DNA of 64,000 bases from an uncultured Collinsella sp. (GTDB lineage Bacteria > Actinomycetota > Coriobacteriia > Coriobacteriales > Coriobacteriaceae). The translations under genes were made by a program, and so were the position numbers. The notes beneath the pieces were generated by a model. It made no database searches and was not told the DNA's origin. It was given only the letters and a program-made list of their open reading frames with translations. Where the stretch lies: the NCBI GenBank assembly GCA_959023295.1, contig CAUFBM010000001.1, positions 151,147 to 215,146 of the forward strand. The letters run 5' to 3'. Positions 24,789 to 31,308 of the stretch are shown piece by piece (the first letter of the stretch is position 1; every line of letters starts with the position of its first letter).

Positions 24789-25709
24789 ATGGCAGAGAAC
24801 AAGATTCAGCTCACCAAGGCTGACCGTAAGAAGGTTTGCTTCCGTCATCAGTTCCTTCAGGGCTCGTGGAACTACGAGCGTATGCAGAACGGCGGCTGGT
24901 GCTTCGCAATGATCCCTGCGATCAAGAAGCTCTACACCAGCAAGGATGACCAGATTGCCGCTCTTAAGCGCCACCTGGAGTTCTATAACACCCACCCCTA
25001 TGTTTCCGCCCCCGTCATTGGCGTTACCCTCGCCCTCGAGGAGGAGCGCGCCAACGGTGCTCCGATTGACGACGTCGCCATTCAGGGCGTCAAGGTCGGT
25101 ATGATGGGCCCGCTCGCCGGCGTCGGCGACCCCGCCTTCTGGTTCACCCTTCGCCCGATTCTGGGTGCACTGGGCGCTTCCCTGGCCCTGTCCGGCAGCA
25201 TCGCCGGTCCGCTGCTGTTCTTCTTCGCGTGGAACATCATCCGTTACGCCTTCCTGTGGTACACGCAGGAGTTTGGCTACAAGGTCGGCTCCTCCATCGC
25301 CAAGGACCTCTCCGGCGGTCTGATGGGCAAGGTCACCGAGGGTGCTTCCATCCTGGGTATGTTCATCATCGGCGCCCTGGTCGAGCGCTGGGTGTCCATC
25401 TCCTTCACCCCGGTCGTCTCCAAGGTCACGCAGTCCGCTGGCGCCTATATCGACTGGGCCAACCTGCCCGCCGGTTCTGAGGGCATCAAGCAGGCATTGA
25501 CGATGTACAGCTCTGTCGGTGCCAACGCACTCGACCCGGTGAAGGTCACCACGCTTCAGGCCAACCTCGATCAGCTCATCCCCGGCCTTGCCGCCGTGTG
25601 CCTGACCCTTCTGGTCTGCAAGCTCCTCAAGAAGAAGGTCAGCCCGATCGTCATCATCCTGGCTCTCTTCGCCGTCGGCATCATCGGTCGCGTCTGCGGC
25701 TTCATGTAA
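24789..25709 (+). CDS. manZ: Mannose-family PTS system EIID component
   Basis: This 306-residue protein is the second membrane subunit of the permease. It begins with the typical cytoplasmic lead (LTKADRKKVCFRHQFLQGSW, then NYERMQNGGWCFAMIP) and has the family motif VKVGMMGPLAGVGDPAFWFT followed by membrane helices, with the last hydrophobic helix at the C-terminus. The ATG at 24789 has an AGGAGGGGAG site; a GTG at 24780 is open but less likely. It lies 16 bases after EIIC and is followed by a terminator, so EIIAB, EIIC and EIID form one operon. Confidence 0.95.
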   Translation: MAENKIQLTKADRKKVCFRHQFLQGSWNYERMQNGGWCFAMIPAIKKLYTSKDDQIAALKRHLEFYNTHPYVSAPVIGVTLALEEERANGAPIDDVAIQGVKVGMMGPLAGVGDPAFWFTLRPILGALGASLALSGSIAGPLLFFFAWNIIRYAFLWYTQEFGYKVGSSIAKDLSGGLMGKVTEGASILGMFIIGALVERWVSISFTPVVSKVTQSAGAYIDWANLPAGSEGIKQALTMYSSVGANALDPVKVTTLQANLDQLIPGLAAVCLTLLVCKLLKKKVSPIVIILALFAVGIIGRVCGFM

Positions 25710-25765
25710 GCACGCTTCGGCTTAAGACCGAGAGTTGCTAGGCAAGGGCTTTTGAGCCATTGAAA

Positions 25766-25808
25766 CGGACCGCACCCGGTGGGTACACTGGATGCGGTCC
25801 GATTGTTT
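25766..25808 (+). terminator. Terminator after the PTS genes
   Basis: CGGACCGCA and TGCGGTCCG form a 9-bp stem over an 18-base loop, followed by ATTGTTTTA. The DUF956 gene starts 22 bases later, so read-through is probably partial. Confidence 0.7.
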
Positions 25809-25829
25809 TATTTGGAGGGCGAGGCGCGT

Positions 25830-26228
25830 ATGGCGCAATCTCAGAACAGCACGGTCGATCTGGCAACGCCGGCAACCTGCCTGATGGGGCTTACCAGTCA
25901 CGGTAACGTGATGGTGGGCAATAAGGCGTTTGAGTACTATAACGAGCGTAATCCCGAGGATTATATCCAAATCCCGTGGGACGAGGTCGACTATATTGCC
26001 GCCGAGGTTTTGCGCGGCACCAAGAAGATTACGCGTTTTGCTATCTTCACCAAGGACAACGGCCACTTTACGTTTTCGACGCGCGACGATAAAGAGACGC
26101 TTCGCGCGGTCCGTAAGTACGTCGACGAGGATAAGCTCGTGCGTTCGCCCGACTTTATCGATGTGACGGCCAAGGGCGCCAAGAGCATCCCCTCCGTTAT
26201 CAAAAACCTTTTCCACAAAGGTAACTAG
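25830..26228 (+). CDS. manO: DUF956 family protein, mannose PTS-associated (ManO-like)
   Basis: This 132-residue protein matches the DUF956 family, which is often coded next to mannose PTS genes and named ManO in some lactic acid bacteria. Typical parts are TCLMGLTSHGNVMVGNKAFE, IQIPWDEVDYIAAEVL and FAIFTKDNGHFTFSTRD. The function is unclear; a regulatory or accessory part in PTS action has been proposed. It starts at the ATG at 25830 behind a TTTGGAGGG site. It follows the PTS terminator, which would lower its level relative to the transporter. The palindromic repeat copy 4 lies directly after its stop. Confidence 0.88.
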   Translation: MAQSQNSTVDLATPATCLMGLTSHGNVMVGNKAFEYYNERNPEDYIQIPWDEVDYIAAEVLRGTKKITRFAIFTKDNGHFTFSTRDDKETLRAVRKYVDEDKLVRSPDFIDVTAKGAKSIPSVIKNLFHKGN

Positions 26229-26236
26229 CTCCTCAT

Positions 26237-26305
26237 AAGTTGCGGTGAAATAGTTCCTAAATACGGCTTTAGATGCTTCAGACAGGAACTATTCCACCGC
26301 AACTT
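26237..26305. repeat. Dispersed palindromic repeat family A, copy 4
   Basis: Arms AAGTTGCGGTGAAATAGTTC and its partner ending CCACCGCAACTT surround a 27-base loop. It lies 8 bases after the DUF956 stop and just before the tRNA promoter. Confidence 0.85.
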
Positions 26306-26363
26306 CGAAGTCTAGTCATGCGACGTATTGCGATGCAGTAAATCTGCTACACTAGTACGACAT

Positions 26364-26439
26364 GCCTCCGTAGCTCAGGGGATAGAGCACCGCTCTCCTA
26401 AAGCGGGTGTCGTGCGTTCGAATCGCACCGGGGGCACCA
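26364..26439 (+). tRNA. tRNA-Arg (CCT anticodon), integration target
   Basis: A full cloverleaf of 76 bases including CCA. The acceptor stem is GCCTCCG with CGGGGGC, the anticodon stem CCGCT with AGCGG around the loop CTCCTAA, giving anticodon CCT, and the T stem GTGCG with CGCAC is perfect. The right half from the anticodon loop on is repeated 10.8 kb downstream, so the present 3' half was supplied by an integrated element and restores the gene. Confidence 0.97.
26395..26412. other. attL core site
   Basis: An 18-bp sequence within the anticodon arm of the tRNA-Arg gene, repeated exactly at the right end of the element. Strand exchange probably occurred here. Confidence 0.85.
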
Positions 26440-26448
26440 GAAGAAATT

Positions 26449-26484
26449 GCAGGTCAGACGGTATAAATCGTCTGACCTGCTTCT
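26449..26484 (+). terminator. Terminator of tRNA-Arg
   Basis: A perfect 12-bp stem, GCAGGTCAGACG with CGTCTGACCTGC, on an 8-base loop, followed by TTCTGT. Ten bases after the tRNA. Confidence 0.8.
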
Positions 26485-26512
26485 GTATAGATAGGGCTAA
26501 ATAGACGATAGA

Positions 26513-26587
26513 GGGGTGAAAAAGGGGTGAAAGAAAGTTCTATGATGAAAACAGCTCGCCTACATATTTCACTCCGATATTTCACCC
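26513..26587. repeat. GGGGTGAAA repeats, left end of element (possible integrase arm sites)
   Basis: Two direct copies of GGGGTGAAA at 26513 and 26524, then inverted copies TTTCACTCC at 26567 and TTTCACCC at 26580. The same motif clusters at the right end (37026-37079), at a similar distance from the core site. Arm-type binding sites for the integrase are the likely explanation. Confidence 0.55.
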
Positions 26588-26682
26588 AAATATCCGGTTT
26601 TCAACCCTTTCCACAGTCTGCGGGCTTATAAGAAGCCCTCCGCCTATGGAAAGCGTTGAAAACCTAGGGTGACGTTGCTGTG

Positions 26683-26770
26683 AGAAGGGCGAGTTTCCAA
26701 CAGCCCCCGGTGTCTCCGGGTTACGCTTGGGACCCTCCGACACCGAGGACCGTTGAAAACTCGCCCTTCT
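26683..26770. repeat. Large cruciform-type inverted repeat after the specificity gene
   Basis: Arms AGAAGGGCGAGTTTCCAAC (26683-26701) and GTTGAAAACTCGCCCTTCT (26752-26770) pair almost fully and enclose a second inverted pair, CGGTGTC with GACACCG. No T-run follows on the minus strand. It sits one base from the stop codon of the specificity gene. The rest of 26440-26771 holds no gene. Confidence 0.7.
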
Positions 26771-26771
26771 G

Positions 26772-27327
26772 CTAGGCAGGCATTTTTTCTAAGTAGGCCA
26801 GTTGCTTCAGAAGCAGCTGGAGAGTAATTGACATTCCAAATAATTCCATGAAAGTGAAGTCTGGCTCGCCACCGTTTACAGAGGGAAGCATAATTGTCTG
26901 GCGTGCCATCCTTGTAGCATTGAACTTGTACAGATAGCCAAACTTGCTCTTTTGCTGCTGGATGGCGACTTTTAGGAAGAGGTAGATAAACTCGTTGCCC
27001 TTGTTGTTTTTGACGTGAAAGCGTTTAACGTCATCGGAGAAAATGCACTCATAGGGGTGGTAGAACCCAAGGCAGACTCCATTACCGTTATAGTTCACGC
27101 CAAGGACATTGTTGTCGAGCGACGAATTCTTATCAGCCGTAAAACCGGCAATCCCGTTGCTATTGTCGAGCGCCCCAATAAACGGTCGTCTTCCATACTT
27201 TCGGTTACGAGATTCCAAGCGCCTCCCGGAACGAATGTCGAATATTTGGCTGATTGAGTACGATTTCCAATCTCTTTCGTGCAGTGAGGAGTGGTCGAAC
27301 TCGGGGTTATTTACTCTCTCTCTCTCT
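26772..27327 (-). CDS. Restriction-modification specificity subunit, C-terminal half (out of frame)
   Basis: This half of an HsdS-like DNA-recognition protein is read in a frame one step off from the N-terminal half. After the repeat it runs RERERVNNPEFDHSSLHERD, then DWKSYSISQIFDIRSGRRLE, the start of a second target-recognition domain, and ends with helix residues LQLLLKQLAYLEKMPA. The first half has the same plan (RDWSPFKISDLFQPARGTEK), so the gene is a two-domain S subunit divided at an AG dinucleotide tract. The open frame extends to 27419, but codons before the tract do not look like S protein. In the state sequenced here this half has no start of its own and is probably not made, unless slippage restores the frame. 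Confidence 0.75.
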
Positions 27328-27865
27328 CGATGGAGGCGATGCGCTTCATCAGGAATTCGCGGCAGCGCTGGACTTGAATGGCTTCTCGCTCGCGGATGTA
27401 ATCCTCCATGAACTGCCAATCGGGATTGCTGGACTCATCGATGGGAAGCATTACTCGTAGCAAATTGAGCCGTTTTAGGCTGATCGACCTTCCGTGGCCG
27501 AATAGCGTTCGCTGTTTAGAAATAGATGCGGCCACGAATTGCATGGCATATCTTGAGAGGTTTCCGATTGAGTCTCTTGGCCTTAAGTCCGTTACGTGGG
27601 TGTCGAGAGCGAACTCCATTGGTTGGTAGTATGCGAGACCCGCTCCGCCATCACCGTCGTTGTTTAGAGTGATGGCGTGGCCACGATGAAGTCTTTCGTT
27701 TGGGATAGAGACAAAAGCCTTTACGCCATTGTCGCAGTTGCGAGCGGAAATAAGTGGAACGTCTCCGACCTGAAGAGAGGTCATGTTTTTTTCGGTGCCG
27801 CGAGCCGGTTGAAATAAATCCGAGATTTTAAAGGGTGACCAATCCCTGTTATTCAAATCGAGCAT
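27311..27865 (-). CDS. Restriction-modification specificity subunit, N-terminal half
   Basis: This 184-residue product holds the first target-recognition domain (residues 1-145, opening MLDLNNRDWSPFKISDLF) and the central conserved helix (DWQFMEDYIREREAIQVQRC), and then stops in the AG tract. S subunits of this kind choose the DNA sequence for the nuclease-methylase. A half-length S protein with one recognition domain can in some systems dimerise and act on a palindromic version of the half site, so this form may not be dead. The ATG at 27865 has a GAGGAGGG site, and its first 17 bases overlap the end of the upstream methylase gene, showing tight coupling. Confidence 0.85.
   Translation of the reverse strand: MLDLNNRDWSPFKISDLFQPARGTEKNMTSLQVGDVPLISARNCDNGVKAFVSIPNERLHRGHAITLNNDGDGGAGLAYYQPMEFALDTHVTDLRPRDSIGNLSRYAMQFVAASISKQRTLFGHGRSISLKRLNLLRVMLPIDESSNPDWQFMEDYIREREAIQVQRCREFLMKRIASIERERE
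27314..27328 (-). repeat. Dinucleotide tract (AG)7.5 inside the specificity gene
   Basis: Fifteen bases of alternating C and T on the plus strand, read as GAGAGAGAGAGAGAG in the gene. In the current length the first half stops at TAA immediately after it. Loss of one AG, or gain of two, would join the two halves into one protein of about 363 residues. Confidence 0.9.
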
Positions 27866-29774
27866 CGGGGCCCTCCTCGAAGAGATAGCTACGACCATGA
27901 GAAACCATGTCTAGCTGGAATGTTAGATAATCGGCTATTGCCTTCTCGAAATCCTCTTCGGTAGGTATCTCGTCGTTGAAGTAATAGAAGCTGTGCAGCC
28001 ACTCGTCATCTGGCTTGACGGTCGAGCTGACGCAGAATTTCGATGGGGCGTCTTCGCGGCCGTTCCAAACGTCAAGAAGATGCTGCTTTCTGTCCTTTGC
28101 AGAGTCGCCTTCGACCAGGCCGACGTGCGCCCTTACCTCATAACCATCATCCCTAAAGTCGATGAAACGGCATTCCTTTTCAGGGTCATGTGGTTCGCCG
28201 GCGGTGAACACGGCTATGACGGGATTCGTTCCGACCCCATAGAATGTATCGGTGTTGCACGTAATAACGCCTTCGAGGGTGTGATGCTTGAGGATGGAGA
28301 CCTTGAACTCCTTCTCGGCTTTGCTTTTTCCGGTCATGGATGATTGCGGAACGATGACCGCCGCTCTCGCACCTATTGTGAGAGAGTCGAGAAGACGTTC
28401 CACAAAAGATAGCTCGTATTGGCTTGGATCCGCTTTGGTTCCTTGGCTGTATGGAGGATTCATCAGCCCGACCGTTGCCCCTTTGAGCTGTATCTGGGCC
28501 GGGTTTTGCTTGAGGAAATCGCAGCATTCGAGGTTACTGTTTCCGTCTCGCCTAAGAATCATGTTTGCAGCCGCGACTGCAAACATGTTGCTTTGGAGCT
28601 CGATGCCGTGAAGGCGCTTTTTCTTAATGTCTTTGCGTTGCTGCTCGCTGGTTGCAGAAGAAAGCATGCGATGCATGGCGGCGATGAGAAATCCCGCCGT
28701 TCCGCATGTTGGGTCAAGCACCGTATCTGTAGGCTTAACATCTACGAGCTCACACATAAGGTCGCAGATGTGCTTTGGTGTGAGTACGATGCCGAGCGTT
28801 TGGCCGTCCCCGCCGGAATAGCTCATAAACTCGCCGTAAAAGCGACCTATGAAGTCTTCAGAAGTCTGCTGGTACTTGATGCTTTTGAAAACGTGTTCGT
28901 TAAGGAAGTTCGTGTAGTAGTGCAACGGGGTCATCCCTAGGGTGTCATTGACCTCGTTTAAGCGAAAGCTTGTTTGAACAATGCCGAACTCAGCAAGAAG
29001 CTTGTTTTTCTTCACATCTGGCCCGACGTTGGAGCGCGTGAGTCTTCCACGAATGGCGTTCATCAGCTTATCGCCGTCGCGCATGCCCTCGGTCTGGTCC
29101 CCGGTAAGGGAATCGATTGAGAATCCGCCGTATTCGATTTCATCCAAAGCTAGAAGAATCCCCGCTACCACAAGAGCCTTGTCTTGGTCCTTGATGGAGC
29201 CGTAGGTGCGGAGATATTCGTGAAGCTCTGCCGCATCTTTGAGAATTTGTTCGGTGGTCTTCTCGACGTCGGTTGGTTCGTCAAGAACATACCGTGTGTA
29301 GTATTCAACGATGTTGCTCGGTGAGAGCCAAGTGAACGATTCGAGGTCTGGGAGCCTCTTGTAGCCTTCTCGGTCATTCACGAACACGGGAGATATGGTG
29401 TGATGCTTAGGGTCCCCTGAAACCCCAACGGCGAAGACCTCAGTGAAAGGGCTCTTCTTTGCGATGTGCGAGGCGTAGTGATAGGCACCGTTGACGGCAT
29501 AATCGGTAACGGCCTCGGTGCTCATGTCGAGGATGTCAGAATCTGTTAGCTTTTCATGTCGGCTCTGGCTCGCCTTATCTTCGATGACAAGAACAAAGCG
29601 GCCAATTTTCGAAACGTATTCAGGATAGCCAGCGTTTCCCGTTCCGCGCTTGGATGCGTCCTTGAGGGCGTTGTCGATTTCTTTGATGTTGCTCCCCTGT
29701 GATGTGAACTCAATATCACATTCGGTGAGCCTATCGGCAACCCAAAGGTCGAGTGCGGCTTCTTTCCTGGCCAT
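27849..29774 (-). CDS. BcgI-like type IIB restriction-modification subunit (nuclease + N6-adenine methylase)
   Basis: This 641-residue protein joins two activities. Residues 1-130 form a PD-(D/E)xK nuclease like the HsdR N-terminus: GYPEYVSK near 49-56 and VLVIEDKA at 61-68 give the E...E-D-K catalytic set. A helical section follows, then an HsdM-like methylase with motif I VLDPTCGTAGFL near residue 350 and motif IV NPPYSQ near 438, and a C-terminal tail. Such a fusion paired with a separate S gene is the plan of BcgI-type enzymes, which cut on both sides of their site. It explains why no hsdR gene with a helicase is present. The start MARKEAALDLW follows an AAAGGAT site; the open frame reaches 29855. 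The gene is AT-rich against its neighbours, a sign of transfer. Confidence 0.85.
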   Translation of the reverse strand: MARKEAALDLWVADRLTECDIEFTSQGSNIKEIDNALKDASKRGTGNAGYPEYVSKIGRFVLVIEDKASQSRHEKLTDSDILDMSTEAVTDYAVNGAYHYASHIAKKSPFTEVFAVGVSGDPKHHTISPVFVNDREGYKRLPDLESFTWLSPSNIVEYYTRYVLDEPTDVEKTTEQILKDAAELHEYLRTYGSIKDQDKALVVAGILLALDEIEYGGFSIDSLTGDQTEGMRDGDKLMNAIRGRLTRSNVGPDVKKNKLLAEFGIVQTSFRLNEVNDTLGMTPLHYYTNFLNEHVFKSIKYQQTSEDFIGRFYGEFMSYSGGDGQTLGIVLTPKHICDLMCELVDVKPTDTVLDPTCGTAGFLIAAMHRMLSSATSEQQRKDIKKKRLHGIELQSNMFAVAAANMILRRDGNSNLECCDFLKQNPAQIQLKGATVGLMNPPYSQGTKADPSQYELSFVERLLDSLTIGARAAVIVPQSSMTGKSKAEKEFKVSILKHHTLEGVITCNTDTFYGVGTNPVIAVFTAGEPHDPEKECRFIDFRDDGYEVRAHVGLVEGDSAKDRKQHLLDVWNGREDAPSKFCVSSTVKPDDEWLHSFYYFNDEIPTEEDFEKAIADYLTFQLDMVSHGRSYLFEEGPDARFE

Positions 29775-29855
29775 ATGAAATCCTTTGATAACGAGCTGGT
29801 GCGAATTGAATCGCGACAAAGATATCCAACAGTTTAACCTCCGGCTATAGAGCAA

Positions 29856-30359
29856 AGGAAAACTACTTCCAATCGGAATTATCGAACGGTAGCGATTCGA
29901 GGTTGTCGCGTAGCGATCGGCCTTGAGGCCGATGGGTCCCGCTTATGGGCGGGACCCCCGCGACGCGCAGCGTCGCTCTCGCTGCGGCTCCCTGGCAACG
30001 CTCCCCAGGGTCGCGTTTCGTCCGCCTCCGCTCACACCGGCCCTACCCGGCGAACGGCTGCGCTCGATGGCTTCCAGAAGTCGCCATCGCTCCGCCGTGG
30101 TCGCCGGGCGGGGCCTCTCGCGCCGGGTCGCCAAGCGCCGTCGTACGACGCTCCCCAGGGTCGTGTCTCCTCGGCGTCGGCTCAGCCGGCGCTCACCCGC
30201 CCGGGCTCGCGTTGCCCCTGGCAAGTGGCTCGCTCCGTGCGGGCAAGATATGGATTCCGTTGCACGGAATCATCTTGCCGCCTGCGGCGGGGGCGAACCG
30301 CTCCGAAGTCGCTCTCGCCAAAAGGGGCCGGGACGCCTGTTGCGTCCCGGCCCAAATGC
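29856..30359. other. GC-rich non-coding region with hairpins, possible oriT
   Basis: About 500 bases with no believable gene. It holds GGGTCCCGC paired with GCGGGACCC (29934-29957), two copies of ACGCTCCCCAGGGTCG (near 29998 and 30149), a long interrupted hairpin at 30242-30279 (GGCAAGAT and GATTCCG with CGGAATC and ATCTTGCC), and a GGGCCGGGACGC hairpin near 30328-30352 that could end the relaxase message. A transfer origin next to the relaxase gene is expected for a mobilizable element, and the 30242-30279 hairpin is the best candidate. The open frames across this stretch look like GC-bias artefacts. Confidence 0.45.
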
Positions 30360-31298
30360 TCAGTCCCCTCGCCCGTTCTGGTTCTCGAGCGCCTTGCGCT
30401 CAAGCTCCCAGAACGCCCTCATCGCCGTCGCTATCCCGCGCAGCGTGAAGCGGACGACGAGGCCGGTCGAGTGGTCGACCGCGAAGCCGAGCCTGCCGCC
30501 GTTGACCTTCCGCACAGCCCCGAGGGCCTTCGAGAAGAATCGGTACTGGAGGCTCCCGCCCTTCGACCTGGCGAGCTCGATGCCGTCCCGCCTGAGCCGC
30601 CGCTCAAGCTCGCCCATCCGGTCGGGGCAGTCGCGCATGCGCCCGACCTCTTCGATCCGGCGGGCGACCGCGACGCGGATGCGGGCGTTCTCCGAGCGCT
30701 CGGCCTGCCCCTTTCGGGCCATGTCGCGCTCTTCCGTGCCGGGTTGCCTCGCGTGGACGCGCGAGTTGGCCTTGCCGCGCTCAAGCTGCCTGAGTCCATA
30801 CCTCTCGTCCAGGGTACGGACGGTCTTCACGCGTGATGCCGCCGCCTTTCGGGCGGGGCCCTCGTCGAGCCTTCGGCCGGTTTCCAGATCACTGCGGTTG
30901 ATGCCGAGGTGCACGGCGTAGCGGTCAGTGGCGTCCACGCGGCAGCGCTCGCGGTGCAGCACCATCACGACCTCCTGGTTGGGGTAGCGCTCGGCCACGT
31001 ACTCCCTCGCATAGCGCATGCACAGCTCCGGCGTCATCTTCCCGCCGTTGAGGTCGCACTCGTCTGGGAGGAACCCGAGTATCTGGTGCTGCATGTAGGT
31101 ACACTTGGCACCGGCCTTGCCGGGCCTGTCGTGACCCATGGCCGCCCTCGTGTCCGCCATCTCCTGAAACCAGCGGTCATCGTCGATGATGTTCTGCGTG
31201 CCGTGGGCGAGCGCCTTGTCGCGGTCCCAGGAGAGGTAATCCCTGAGTCTCGCGAGGTGCCTCTCGCTGCAGACGCTCGTCTGCTTTATCGCCGTCAT
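30360..31298 (-). CDS. Relaxase/mobilization nuclease (MobA/VirD2-like)
   Basis: Relaxases nick oriT and stay bound to the DNA strand during transfer. This 312-residue protein carries a motif III-like segment, VLHRERCRVDATDRYAVHLG followed by INRSD, close to the HxDxxxxHxHxxxN pattern of relaxases although one histidine of the HxH pair is valine. Upstream residues (GQNIIDD-like and QHQILGFLPDECDLNGGKMT) fit the family's N-terminal region. The C-terminal third is basic and helical. The ATG at 31298 has a GGAGGCG site and lies 10 bases after the coupling-protein stop. Its neighbours MobC and VirD4-like protein support the call more strongly than the motif alone. Confidence 0.8.
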   Translation of the reverse strand: MTAIKQTSVCSERHLARLRDYLSWDRDKALAHGTQNIIDDDRWFQEMADTRAAMGHDRPGKAGAKCTYMQHQILGFLPDECDLNGGKMTPELCMRYAREYVAERYPNQEVVMVLHRERCRVDATDRYAVHLGINRSDLETGRRLDEGPARKAAASRVKTVRTLDERYGLRQLERGKANSRVHARQPGTEERDMARKGQAERSENARIRVAVARRIEEVGRMRDCPDRMGELERRLRRDGIELARSKGGSLQYRFFSKALGAVRKVNGGRLGFAVDHSTGLVVRFTLRGIATAMRAFWELERKALENQNGRGD

Positions 31299-31308
31299 GG
31301 TCGCCTCC

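Noticed and set aside
29923..30921. Open frame across the GC-rich region and the relaxase gene
   Set aside because: Arginine/serine/proline-rich translation without domains; it overlaps the relaxase, which fits a mobility operon.
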